From contig NZ_LFXA01000004.1 in assembly GCF_001187435.1 (NCBI RefSeq), positions 501,001-565,000 on the forward strand: a stretch of 64,000 nt of DNA, written 5' to 3'. Made by a program: the position numbers and the translations under genes. The DNA is from Streptomyces caatingaensis. GTDB lineage: Bacteria > Actinomycetota > Actinomycetes > Streptomycetales > Streptomycetaceae. This document shows, piece by piece, positions 17,470-25,676 of this stretch; positions within the stretch are counted from its first letter, which is position 1, and every line of letters begins with the position of its first letter. The notes under the pieces were generated by a model. The model made no database searches. It had not been told where the DNA came from and saw only the letters and a list, made by a program, of their open reading frames with translations.

Positions 17470-18474
17470 ATGAGCCTGCCGCTTCATCTGTCAGTCAAGC
17501 TCGGCAAACACCTGCTCAAGCAGAAGCTGCGGCGCCGGGAGAAGTTCCCGCTGCTGGTCGAGGTGGAGACGCTCTTCGCCTGCAACCTCAAGTGCGCCGG
17601 CTGCGGCAAGATCCAGCACCCGGCGGCCACGCTCAAGCAGCGGATGCCCGTGCAGCAGGCGATCGGCGCGGTCGAGGAGTGCGGCGCGCCGATGGTCGCG
17701 CTGTCGGGCGGCGAGCCGCTGATGCACCCCCAGATGCACGTGATCGTACGGGAGTTGCTGGCGCGCAAGAAGTTCGTGCTGCTGTGCACCAACGCGGTGC
17801 TGCTGCCCAGGCACCTCCACAAGTTCCGTCCGCACAAGAACTTCGTGTGGATGGTGCACATCGACGGGCTCAAGGAGCGGCACGACGAGTCGGTGAGCAA
17901 GGAGGGCGTCTTCGACCAGGCCGTCGAGGCCATCCGGCTGGCCAAGTCCCGCGGCTTCCAGGTCTATACGAACAGCACCTTCTTCAACACGGACACCCCG
18001 CAGGACATCATCGACGTCCTCGACTTCCTCAACGACGAGCTCAAGGTCGACCGGATGCAGATCTCGCCCGGTTACGCCTACGAGAAGGCGCCCGACCAGG
18101 ACCGCTTCCTGGGCGTCCAGCAGACCCGCGACACCTTCCGCAAGGCGTTCGCCGGCGGCAACCGGCAGAAGTGGCGCTTCAACCACTCCGCGCTCTTCCT
18201 CGACTTCCTGGAGGGCAAGCGGGACTTCGCCTGCACGCCGTGGGGCATCCCGCTCTACAACCTCAAGGGCTGGCAGCGCCCCTGCTACCTGATGGAGGAC
18301 GGCTACGCGAGCACGTACCAGGAACTGCTGGACACCACCGACTGGGAGAAGTACGGCCGCGGCAAGGACCCCCGCTGCGACAACTGCATGGCGCACTGCG
18401 GGTACGAGCCGAGCGCCGTCCTCGCGACGGTGGGCTCCCTGCGGGAGAGCATCCGGGCGGCGACGTCCATGTGA
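17470..18474 (+). CDS. HpnH-like radical SAM enzyme (adenosylhopane-synthase family)
   Basis: This 334-residue radical SAM protein has its [4Fe-4S] motif CNLKCAGC at Cys38/42/45 and the SAM-binding ALSGGEPLMH. Sequence blocks (ISPGYAYEKAPDQ, RFNHSALFLDFLEG, CTPWGIPLYNLKGWQRPCYL, CDNCMAHCGYEPSAV) follow HpnH closely. HpnH joins the 5'-deoxyadenosyl radical to diploptene in hopanoid side-chain synthesis. Cys106 in LLCTNAV matches the cysteine I recall as the hydrogen donor in HpnH. No squalene-hopene cyclase or HpnG is nearby, so this may be a paralogue with another polyprenoid acceptor. Start ATG 17470 has GGAG 9 nt upstream; the longer frame is untranslated leader. Confidence 0.85.
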   Translation: MSLPLHLSVKLGKHLLKQKLRRREKFPLLVEVETLFACNLKCAGCGKIQHPAATLKQRMPVQQAIGAVEECGAPMVALSGGEPLMHPQMHVIVRELLARKKFVLLCTNAVLLPRHLHKFRPHKNFVWMVHIDGLKERHDESVSKEGVFDQAVEAIRLAKSRGFQVYTNSTFFNTDTPQDIIDVLDFLNDELKVDRMQISPGYAYEKAPDQDRFLGVQQTRDTFRKAFAGGNRQKWRFNHSALFLDFLEGKRDFACTPWGIPLYNLKGWQRPCYLMEDGYASTYQELLDTTDWEKYGRGKDPRCDNCMAHCGYEPSAVLATVGSLRESIRAATSM

Positions 18475-18568
18475 CCGCGGGGACGGCCGGCGGTGACTCG
18501 CGTCACGGCGCCGTGCCTGCCATGATGCCTGCCCATCGACTCGTGGGGAACGTAAGGAACGCACCGAC

Positions 18569-19183
18569 GTGGGACAGAAGACCGCCGCCGCCTTCCCCGC
18601 CCCTCCCGTACGCCCCCACCTGACGGAGCGTCAGGAGGCGCGGCGGCGCGCCATCCTGTCGGCCACGACGCGGCTGGCGAGCCGGGGCGGGTTCGACGCG
18701 GTGCAGATGCGGGCGGTCGCGGAGTCGTCGAACGTCGCGCTCGGCACGCTCTACCGCTACTTCCCCTCCAAGATCCACCTGCTCGTCGCCACCATGCGCG
18801 ACCAGCTCGAACAGCTCCACGACACGCTGCGCGAACGCCCGCCGACGGAGGCGGAGCCGGCGGCCCGCGTCGCCGGCACCCTGATGCGGGCGTTCCGCGC
18901 GATGCAGCGGGAACCGCACCTCGCCGACGCGATGGTCCGCGCCCTGACCTTCGCCGACCGCTCGGTCAGCGCCGAGGTCGACGCCGTCTCCCGCCTGACG
19001 ACGACCATCATCCTCGACGCGATGGGCCTGCGCGGCGCGCCCTCCCCCCACCAGCTCTCCGCCATCCGCGTGATCGAGCACACCTGGCACTCCGCCCTGA
19101 TCACCTGGCTGTCGGGCCGCGCCTCGATCGCGCAGGTACGCGTCGACATCGAAACGGTCTGCGGCCTGATCCGCCGCCCCTGA
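18569..19183 (+). CDS. TetR-family regulator, KstR-like
   Basis: This 204-residue regulator has the N-terminal HTH GGFDAVQMRAVAESSNVALG followed by TLYRYFPSKIHLLVATM, nearly the wording of mycobacterial KstR, which represses sterol-uptake and degradation genes and responds to steroid-CoA thioesters. The ligand-binding domain retains the ADAMVRALTFADRSVSAEVD and WHSALITWLSGRAS blocks. Start GTG 18569 has AAGGA 9 nt upstream. Proximity to the KstR-type box at 17237 and to the HpnH-like/GT/MT genes suggests it controls them in answer to an isoprenoid or acyl-CoA ligand. Confidence 0.85.
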   Translation: MGQKTAAAFPAPPVRPHLTERQEARRRAILSATTRLASRGGFDAVQMRAVAESSNVALGTLYRYFPSKIHLLVATMRDQLEQLHDTLRERPPTEAEPAARVAGTLMRAFRAMQREPHLADAMVRALTFADRSVSAEVDAVSRLTTTIILDAMGLRGAPSPHQLSAIRVIEHTWHSALITWLSGRASIAQVRVDIETVCGLIRRP

Positions 19184-19648
19184 CACGGCGCGTGCCTCCC
19201 CGCCCTGCCTCGCCCCGCCCTGCCGCACCGCGCCGTGCGGCTCGCCCGGCCCGGCCGCGCCGCGCCCTGCCCGCCCCGGGGCGGGGTGCGGCGGAGCCTC
19301 GCGCAGGGCGCGGGAGCGCACCCCCCACGGGATGCAGGGGCGCAGCCCCGCGCAGGGGTGCTGGGGGCAGCGCCCCCGCCCCCGCCCCGCACGCCAGTGC
19401 GCGCCGGGCCGAGGGGCGGAGCCCCGGGAGAGACGGTGAACGGGCGGGGCGGGGGCAAACCTTCCCCGGACACCAGGCGGGGCAGGGGCGGACCTCCCCC
19501 GGGGCACCGGGCAGGGCGGGGCGAACCCTCCACCGGGCACCGGGCACCGGCGGACCGGGCCTGGAGCCGCCCCACCCCGGCACCGACTAAAGTGGCAGAC
19601 CCCCGCAAGAGCACCGACGCAAGAGCACCGAGAGGCACCCCCACCCCC
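19184..19648. other. 465-bp GC-rich intergenic region
   Basis: No convincing gene, RNA or riboswitch is visible. It holds GGGGCGCAGCCCCG and GGGGCGGAGCCCCG palindromes near 19340-19430, a type scattered through Streptomyces genomes, and a three-copy imperfect tandem repeat (separate entry). The promoter of the downstream ECF operon must lie here. No GCCACTG B12 box typical of cobalamin riboswitches is seen. Confidence 0.6.
19442..19541. repeat. Three imperfect 33-34-bp tandem repeats
   Basis: Units at about 19442-19475, 19476-19508 and 19509-19541 share the pattern GGGCGGGGCGGGG, then AACCTTCCCC-like, then a GGGCACC end. Copies differ at several positions. They lie about 100 bp upstream of the ECF operon. 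Confidence 0.6.
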
Positions 19649-20947
19649 ATGGCCCCCTCCTTCGACGCCCGCCGCCGCGCCCGCACCGCCGCGGCCCTCG
19701 CCGGCGCCGCCGTCCTGAGCGCGGCCGTGATCCCCGCCGCGGCGGCCGACGGCGGGACGCCCGCCCCGGCCGCGGCCCAGGGCCTCTACGGTTCGGCCGA
19801 CCCGAAGTTCGACGGCGTCTACCGCCAGTCCCTCGCCTTCCTCGCCCAGCACGCCACCGGCGTCACCCCGGCCCCCAAGGCCGTCGACTGGCTCGCGGGC
19901 CAGCAGTGCAAGGACGGCGGCTTCCCCGGCTTCCGGGCGGACACCGGCAAGCCGTGCGACCCGGCGAAGGAGGAGTTCCCCGACCAGACGGCGGCCGCCG
20001 TCCAGGCGCTCGCCGCCGTCGGCGGGCGCGGCGCCCAGGTCACCAAGGGCATCGACTGGCTCAAGTCGCACCAGAACGAGGACGGCGGCTGGGGCATGAA
20101 CCCCGGCGCCGCCAGCGACGCCAACTCCACCGCCGCCGCGATCGGCGCGTTCGCCGCCGCCGGCCAGGACCCGGCGAAGGTCGAGTCGAAGGGCGGCAGG
20201 ACGCCCTTCGACGCCCTGCTCACCTTCCAGCTCGGCTGCGACGCCCCCGAGGCCGACCGCGGCGCCTTCGCCTGGCAGCCCCGGGACGGCAAGCTGAACG
20301 CCGACAACTTCGCCTCCGCCGCCGCCACGACCGCCGCCCTCGGCAAGGGCTACCTGGTCGAGCCGGCCGACAAGGACAAGGGAGGCAGGGAGAGCAAGGA
20401 GAGCAAGGCCGCCCGCCCCCTCGAGTGCCCCGGCGGCAAGCCCAAGGACGCCCCCGCCGCCGCCTCGGCCTCCGCCGCCTACCTGGCGAAGAAGCTCGCC
20501 GGCTCCGGCGACCACCTGGAGGCGTCCATGCCCGGCGCCCCCAAGGGCCCGGACTACGGCGTGACGGCCGACGCCGTCACCGCCCTCGCCGCGGGCGGCC
20601 ACCACGACGCCGCGAACAAGGCCCTGGACTGGCTGCGTTCCAAGGACAGCAAGACCCTCGCCTGGGCCAAGGGGGACAACGGCAAGGGCGACCCCGGCCG
20701 CCTGGCCAAGCTCGTCCTCGCGGCCCGCGCCGCCGGCGCGGACCCGCGCGACTTCGGCGGCACCGACCTCGTCGAGGCGCTGAACGCGACCGGCCCGAAG
20801 CCCGCGGCCGTGGAGAAGACCACGGACGAGGAGAAGAAGGACGGCGAGGGGTCGTCGTCCGGCACCTGGTGGTTCGCCGCCGTCTGCTTCGTCGCCGCCG
20901 TCGGCATCGGCTTCCTCCTCAGCAACCGCAGGAGGAAGCAGTCGTGA
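19649..20947 (+). CDS. Surface-anchored terpene-cyclase-fold (prenyltransferase-repeat) protein
   Basis: This 432-residue exported protein has a signal peptide (AALAGAAVLSAAVIPAAAA) and an alpha/alpha barrel built from repeats such as GQQCKDGGFPGF, SHQNEDGGWGMN and WLRSKDSKTLAWAKG. A Lys/Glu-rich spacer follows, then a C-terminal membrane anchor (WWFAAVCFVAAVGIGFLL) with an RRRK tail. The fold class is shared with the barrel domain of eukaryotic intrinsic factor/transcobalamin. As first gene of an ECF-transporter operon it is probably a surface binding protein, not an enzyme; this role is inferred. Its stop overlaps the next GTG. Confidence 0.8.
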   Translation: MAPSFDARRRARTAAALAGAAVLSAAVIPAAAADGGTPAPAAAQGLYGSADPKFDGVYRQSLAFLAQHATGVTPAPKAVDWLAGQQCKDGGFPGFRADTGKPCDPAKEEFPDQTAAAVQALAAVGGRGAQVTKGIDWLKSHQNEDGGWGMNPGAASDANSTAAAIGAFAAAGQDPAKVESKGGRTPFDALLTFQLGCDAPEADRGAFAWQPRDGKLNADNFASAAATTAALGKGYLVEPADKDKGGRESKESKAARPLECPGGKPKDAPAAASASAAYLAKKLAGSGDHLEASMPGAPKGPDYGVTADAVTALAAGGHHDAANKALDWLRSKDSKTLAWAKGDNGKGDPGRLAKLVLAARAAGADPRDFGGTDLVEALNATGPKPAAVEKTTDEEKKDGEGSSSGTWWFAAVCFVAAVGIGFLLSNRRRKQS

Positions 20948-21615
20948 CCCGGGCGCGGGCGACCGCCGTCCTCCTGCTCGCCGGCCTGCTGACGGCCCTG
21001 CTCGGCACCGCTCCGGCACAGGCCACCGGCTACCGCTACTGGTCGTTCTGGCAGACGGGCCGGGAAGGGACGGCCCAGCAAGGGTCGTGGACGTACGCCA
21101 CGCAGGGCCCGTCCTCCGCCCGCCCCCGCGACGGCGAGACCGTCGGCTTCCGCTTCGCGGTCGGCAGGGACGCGGCCGACGCCGCGAAGCCGCGCACGGC
21201 CCCCGACTTCGCGGCCGTGTGCGACCGCACCCCCCACGAGGAGGGCCGCAAACGCGTGGCCGTCGTCCTCGACTTCGGGACGGACGCCGACGCCCCCGGC
21301 GGCGAGCGGCCGCCCGCCGCCCGCACGGCCTGCGCGCAACTGCCCGGCGACGCGAGCGCCGGCGACGCCCTCGCGGCCGTCGCCAAGCCGCTGCGCTACA
21401 ACTCCGCCGCCCTGCTCTGCGCCATCGCGGGCTACCCCAGGACCGGCTGCGGCGAGCAGGCGGACCCCGCCGGCCCCGGCGCGAAGACGGAGAGCGGGAA
21501 CGACGCGGGCGGGAACGGCGCAGGCCCCTCCGCCGGCCTCCTCGGCGGCATCGCCGCCGTGCTCGTCCTCGGCGCCGCCGCCGCGTGGCAGGCCCGCCGC
21601 CGGCGCGCCCGGTGA
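20944..21615 (+). CDS. Exported C-terminally anchored protein, SCO2322-like
   Basis: The 223-residue product has a signal peptide (LLAGLLTALLGTAPAQA), a beta-rich mature domain beginning YRYWSFWQTG with four cysteines (VCDRTP, TACAQL, ALLCAIAGYPRTGCG), a Gly/Asn spacer and a terminal membrane helix with an RRRRAR tail. I recall this as the SCO2322 family of streptomycetes, always beside the barrel protein and ECF genes. It probably partners the upstream surface protein. It overlaps both neighbours by 4 nt. Confidence 0.8.
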   Translation: MTRARATAVLLLAGLLTALLGTAPAQATGYRYWSFWQTGREGTAQQGSWTYATQGPSSARPRDGETVGFRFAVGRDAADAAKPRTAPDFAAVCDRTPHEEGRKRVAVVLDFGTDADAPGGERPPAARTACAQLPGDASAGDALAAVAKPLRYNSAALLCAIAGYPRTGCGEQADPAGPGAKTESGNDAGGNGAGPSAGLLGGIAAVLVLGAAAAWQARRRRAR

Positions 21616-22739
21616 CCGGGGCGCTGCACGCCGGCGCCTGGTGGGTATGGGCGCTCGGCCTGGCCACCGCCGCCTCGCGCACCACCAACCCGCTGCTGCT
21701 CGCCCTGATCGTCGCCGTCGCCGGCTACGTCGTCGCGGTCCGGCACACGGCCGGCGCCGGGGCCCGCCCGTACGCCGCGTTCCTCAAGCTCGGCCTGGCC
21801 GTCCTCGCGATACGCCTGGTCTTCGCCGTCCTCCTCGGCTCCCCCGTCCCCGGCACGCACACCCTCCTCACCCTCCCCGAAGTGCCGCTGCCGCACTGGG
21901 CGCAGGGCGTGCGGATCGGCGGCCGCGTCACCGCCGAGGGCGTGGTGTTCGCCCTCTACGACGCGCTCAGACTGGCCGCCCTCCTCGCCTGCGTCGGCGC
22001 CGCGAACGCCCTCGCCGCCCCGGCCCGGCTGCTCAAGTCCCTGCCCGGCGCGCTCTACGAGGCGGGCGTCGCCGTCGTCGTCGCCCTGACCTTCGCCCCC
22101 AACCTCGTCGCGGACGTCCGGCGGGTGCGCGCCGCGCGCCGGCTGCGCGGCCGCCCCGGCCGCGGCTTCCGCGGCCTGCTCCAGGTCGGACTGCCGGTGC
22201 TGGAAGGCGCGCTGGAACGTTCCGTGGCGCTCGCCGCCGCGATGGACGCCCGCGGCTACGGCCGGACGGCCGAGGTCCCGCCCGCCGTGCGCCGCACCAC
22301 CTCCGCGCTCACCCTCGGCGGCCTGCTCGGCGTCTGCGCCGGTACGTACGGACTGCTCGCCGGCCAGGGCGCGGGCTACGGCGCGCCGCTGCTGGCCGCC
22401 GGCCTGCTCGCCGCGCTGGGCGGACTGCGCCTGGGCGGACGCCGTTCGGTCCGCACCCGCTACCGCCCCGACCGGTGGGACGCGCGCGCCTGGCTGGTCT
22501 CCGGCTCGGGCGCGGCGGCCGCGGCGCTGACCGTCTGGGCCGGAGCGTACGCGCCCGGCGCGCTGCACCCCCCGGCCGTCCCACTGACCGCGCCGGAACT
22601 GCCGCTGTGGCCCGCCGCGTCGGTGCTGCTCGGCCTGGCCCCGGCGCTGCCGTGGACGGCCGGGCGCGCCCCGGCGCCCGCCGTCCCGGGACAGCGCAAC
22701 GCCCCGTTGTCGTCCTCGCGAAGGAGCCGCACCCCGTGA
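21612..22739 (+). CDS. ECF transporter transmembrane component (EcfT/CbiQ type)
   Basis: This 375-residue integral membrane protein has about eight to nine hydrophobic segments. The coupling-helix signature of EcfT appears as AMDARGYGR (about residues 213-221), with an earlier RRVRAARRLRGRPG stretch; these Ala-Arg-Gly motifs contact the ATPases. A longer than usual C-terminal membrane part (about residues 295-350) is present. It converts ATP hydrolysis into toppling of the S component. GTG 21612 overlaps the previous stop. Confidence 0.88.
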   Translation: MTGALHAGAWWVWALGLATAASRTTNPLLLALIVAVAGYVVAVRHTAGAGARPYAAFLKLGLAVLAIRLVFAVLLGSPVPGTHTLLTLPEVPLPHWAQGVRIGGRVTAEGVVFALYDALRLAALLACVGAANALAAPARLLKSLPGALYEAGVAVVVALTFAPNLVADVRRVRAARRLRGRPGRGFRGLLQVGLPVLEGALERSVALAAAMDARGYGRTAEVPPAVRRTTSALTLGGLLGVCAGTYGLLAGQGAGYGAPLLAAGLLAALGGLRLGGRRSVRTRYRPDRWDARAWLVSGSGAAAAALTVWAGAYAPGALHPPAVPLTAPELPLWPAASVLLGLAPALPWTAGRAPAPAVPGQRNAPLSSSRRSRTP

Positions 22740-24403
22740 TCCGCTTCGAGCAGGTGTCGGTGACGTACGAGGGCGCCGCCGCCCCGGCCCTGCGGGACGT
22801 CGACCTCACCGTCCCCGAGGGGGAGTTGTGCCTCCTCGTCGGCCCGTCCGGCGTCGGCAAGTCCACGCTCCTGGGCGCGGTGAGCGGCCTCGTCCCGCAC
22901 TTCACCGGCGGCACGCTGCGCGGCCGGGTCACGGTCGCGGGCCGCGACACCCGCACGCACCGCCCGCGCGAACTCGCCGACGTCGTCGGCACGGTGGGGC
23001 AGGACCCGCTCGCGCACTTCGTCACCGACACCGTCGAGGACGAACTGGCCTACGGCATGGAGTCGTTGGGTCTGCCCGCCGACACGATGCGCCGCCGCGT
23101 CGAGGAGACCCTCGACCTGCTGGGCCTCGCCGAGCTGCGCGACCGCCCGATCGCGACCCTCTCCGGCGGGCAGCAGCAGCGCGTCGCGATCGGCTCCGTC
23201 CTCACGGCGCACCCCCGCGTCCTCGTCCTCGACGAGCCGACGTCCGCGCTGGACCCGGCCGCGGCCGAGGAGGTGCTGGCGGTGCTCCAGCGCCTCGTCC
23301 ACGACCTCGGGACGACGGTGCTGCTCGCCGAGCACCGCCTGGAGCGGGTCGTCCAGTACGCCGACCAGGTCGTGCTGCTGCCCGGCCGCGGCGAGGCGCC
23401 CGTCGTCGGCGCCCCGGCCGCCGTCATGGCGCACTCGCCCGTGCACCCGCCCGTCGTCGCCCTCGGCCGGCTCGCCGGCTGGTCGCCGCTGCCGCTGTCG
23501 GTGCGCGACGCCCGGCGGGCGGCGGCCCCGCTGCGGGAACGGCTGGCGGACGTGCGGCCGCCCGCGGTCGCGGCCCCCGTGGAGACCGCCGCACCGGTCC
23601 GCCCGCCCCGCGGCCTCCTCCGCCGCGCCCGCCGCGCCCCCGAAGGCCCGGCGCCCGCCGCCGCGTTGACGGACGTGTCCGTCCGGCACGGCCACGTCGA
23701 CGCCCTGCGCGAGGTGTCCCTGACCGTCCGCCCCGGCGAGACCGTCGCCCTGATGGGCCGCAACGGCGCGGGCAAGTCCACGCTCCTGCGCACCCTCGTC
23801 GGCCTGCACGAGCCGGCGCGCGGCACCGTACGCACCGGCGGCGCTGCCCCGCACCGCACCGGCCCGCGCGAACTCCTGCGCCACGTCGGCCTCGTGCCGC
23901 AGGACCCCCGCGACCTCCTCTACGCGGACACCGTCGCCGCCGAGTGCGCCGCCGCCGACACCGACGCCTCGGCGTCTCCGGGGACCTGCCGCGCCCTCGT
24001 CTCCTCCCTCCTCCCGGACGTCCCGGACACGGCCCACCCGCGCGACCTCTCCGAGGGCCAGCGCCTGGCCCTCGCCCTCGCCGTCGTCCTCACCGCCCGC
24101 CCGCCGCTGCTCCTCCTCGACGAGCCGACGCGCGGCCTCGACTACGCGGCCAAGGCCCGCCTGGTCGAGGTCCTGCGCGGGCTGGCCGCCGAGGGCCACG
24201 CGATCGTCCTCGCGACGCACGACGTGGAGCTCGCGGCCGAACTCGCGCACCGCGTCGTCGTCCTGGCCGAGGGCGAGGTGGTCGCGGACGGCCCGACGCC
24301 GGACGTCGTCGTCTCCTCCCCCGCCTTCGCCCCCCAGGTCGCGAAGATCCTCTCCCCCCTCCCCTGGCTCACCGTCCCCCAGGTCCGCGAGGCCCTGTCA
24401 TGA
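22736..24403 (+). CDS. ECF transporter ATPase, tandem A-A' fusion
   Basis: This 555-residue protein has two complete ABC ATPase domains. Domain 1: Walker A GPSGVGKST at 36-44, signature LSGGQQQRVAIG, Walker B VLVLDEPTSALD. Domain 2 (from about residue 310): Walker A GRNGAGKST, degenerate signature LSEGQRLALALA, Walker B LLLLDEPTRGLD. The LSEGQ variation in domain 2 suggests non-equivalent sites. The start is GTG 22736 with perfect AAGGAG 9 nt upstream. It powers the EcfT/EcfS pair encoded on either side. Confidence 0.92.
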   Translation: MIRFEQVSVTYEGAAAPALRDVDLTVPEGELCLLVGPSGVGKSTLLGAVSGLVPHFTGGTLRGRVTVAGRDTRTHRPRELADVVGTVGQDPLAHFVTDTVEDELAYGMESLGLPADTMRRRVEETLDLLGLAELRDRPIATLSGGQQQRVAIGSVLTAHPRVLVLDEPTSALDPAAAEEVLAVLQRLVHDLGTTVLLAEHRLERVVQYADQVVLLPGRGEAPVVGAPAAVMAHSPVHPPVVALGRLAGWSPLPLSVRDARRAAAPLRERLADVRPPAVAAPVETAAPVRPPRGLLRRARRAPEGPAPAAALTDVSVRHGHVDALREVSLTVRPGETVALMGRNGAGKSTLLRTLVGLHEPARGTVRTGGAAPHRTGPRELLRHVGLVPQDPRDLLYADTVAAECAAADTDASASPGTCRALVSSLLPDVPDTAHPRDLSEGQRLALALAVVLTARPPLLLLDEPTRGLDYAAKARLVEVLRGLAAEGHAIVLATHDVELAAELAHRVVVLAEGEVVADGPTPDVVVSSPAFAPQVAKILSPLPWLTVPQVREALS

Positions 24404-25206
24404 CCGCCCGCGCCATCCGCCTGGGCCCCCGCTCGGTGGCGGCCCTCGCCCTCGTCACCCTCATCGGCGTCGCCGCCTTCGGCTGGCCCCTCCTCGCCGG
24501 CCCGTCCTCCGGCCTCGCCCACTCCCAGGACGCCCCCTGGCTCTTCGCCGCCCTGCTCCCCCTGCTCCTCGCCGTCGTCGTCGCCACCATCGCCGACACC
24601 GGCCTGGGCGCCAAGGCCGTCGCCATGCTCGGCGTCCTCGCGGCGGCCGGCGCCGCCCTGCGCCCGCTCGGCGCGGGCACGGCCGGCATCGAGCCCATGT
24701 TCTTCCTCATGATCCTCGCGGGCCGCGTCCTGGGCCCCGGCTTCGGCTTCGTCCTCGGCTCGCTGTCGATGTTCGCCTCGGCCCTGCTGACGGGCGGGGT
24801 CGGCCCCTGGATGCCCTTCCAGATGCTGGCGATGGGCTGGGCCTCCATGGGCGCGGGCCTGCTCCCCCGACGCGCCCGGGGCCGCGCCGAGCCGGCCCTC
24901 CTCGCCGCCTACGGCGCCCTGGCCTCCCTCTGCTACGGCACCGTCATGAACCTCCAGGGCTGGCCCTACATCGGCTCCCTGGCCTCCTCCATCTCCTTCG
25001 TCCCCGGCGACCCGCTGACGGACAACCTGACCCGCTTCGCCGCCTACTGCCTGGCCACGTCCCTCGGCTGGGACATCCCCCGCGCCCTCGTCACCTCCGT
25101 GGCGACGCTGCTCCTGGGCCCGGCGGTCCTGAAGGCCCTGCGCCGGGCGACGCGGCGGGCGGCGTTCGAGGCCCCGGCGCGCTTCGAGGACGCGGACGCG
25201 GCATAG
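24400..25206 (+). CDS. ECF transporter substrate-specificity component
   Basis: This 268-residue protein has about six to seven membrane helices. The central region (FFLMILAGRVLGPGFGFVLGSLSMFASALLTGGVG in pieces; PWMPFQMLAMGWASMGAGLLP) is typical of ECF S components related to YpdP/CblT-like proteins. Substrate cannot be read from sequence; cobalamin or a related corrinoid is a guess from the associated barrel proteins. ATG 24400 overlaps the ATPase stop. It ends the operon. Confidence 0.85.
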   Translation: MTARAIRLGPRSVAALALVTLIGVAAFGWPLLAGPSSGLAHSQDAPWLFAALLPLLLAVVVATIADTGLGAKAVAMLGVLAAAGAALRPLGAGTAGIEPMFFLMILAGRVLGPGFGFVLGSLSMFASALLTGGVGPWMPFQMLAMGWASMGAGLLPRRARGRAEPALLAAYGALASLCYGTVMNLQGWPYIGSLASSISFVPGDPLTDNLTRFAAYCLATSLGWDIPRALVTSVATLLLGPAVLKALRRATRRAAFEAPARFEDADAA

Positions 25207-25423
25207 CCGCGGACCCCGCCGCGGACACCGCCCCCCGCTCCGTCGCGACGCCGCGCCCCCGGAGCCGCCCCGTTCCCGTCCCGGCGGACGTCGGCCCGCT
25301 CTCCGTCCGCCCCGGAACCTCCCGCCACAGCGCCGCGTACGCGGTGAACCGCCGCACGCCGCAATGCCGGCAGGCGGCGGAACCGGCCGCCACCGTCCAC
25401 GCGCCGTGCACGCACGTCTCCAC
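25091..25423 (-). CDS. Small zinc-ribbon-like protein
   Basis: This 110-residue ORF begins with a plausible domain: TCVHGAWTVAAG, then CRHCGVRRFTAY and an ALWREV helix. It continues as low-complexity Arg/Pro/Gly sequence that runs 116 bp into the convergent ECF gene. Start GTG 25423 is one base from the stop of the 69-residue ORF upstream, so the two look translationally coupled. The last 50 codons may not be conserved. No function can be assigned. Confidence 0.5.
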   Translation of the reverse strand: METCVHGAWTVAAGSAACRHCGVRRFTAYAALWREVPGRTESGPTSAGTGTGRLRGRGVATERGAVSAAGSAAMPRPRPRSAPGPRTPPAASPGAGPSGPPGPGAASPRR

Positions 25424-25424
25424 G

Positions 25425-25634
25425 TCAGTGCATCCAGCGCTGGTGACGCCCCATGGCCACGATCCAGCCCTGCGCGGCGGTGCGGTCGCCCTCGCGGGTG
25501 GCGGCGTGGAAGGCGTCCTTGATGCGGCGGCACTCCGCGCACGGGAGGGGAACGGGCGGCGGGAGCTGCGGCGGTGGCGGTGCGGAGGCAGGCAAAGGGC
25601 ACCCCTTCAGGTGGGCAATCACTGGATGTATCAA
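25425..25634 (-). CDS. Small CxxC-containing Streptomyces-type protein
   Basis: This ORF of up to 69 residues has a Pro-rich N-terminus and a conserved-looking end (PCAECRRIKDAFHAATREGD, then AMGRHQRWMH). The pattern of CxxC, short helix and MGRH recalls small proteins that sit next to XRE/DUF397 gene pairs in Streptomyces. The start may be TTG 25634 or GTG 25622. It diverges from the XRE regulator, with a 19-bp palindrome between them that could control both. Confidence 0.55.
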   Translation of the reverse strand: MIHPVIAHLKGCPLPASAPPPPQLPPPVPLPCAECRRIKDAFHAATREGDRTAAQGWIVAMGRHQRWMH

Positions 25635-25676
25635 CAGCGTTGCGGACCGCGAGTACGCTCCGGAAGAGGCGAACCC

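Noticed and set aside
19184..19648. Cobalamin riboswitch before the ECF operon
   Set aside because: No GCCACTG B12 box or the usual conserved core could be found.
18503..21688. A very long minus-strand open frame (over 1000 codons)
   Set aside because: It is antisense to the TetR and ECF-operon genes, has a composition of Arg/Gly/Pro shadows and no domain; the plus-strand genes have clear motifs.
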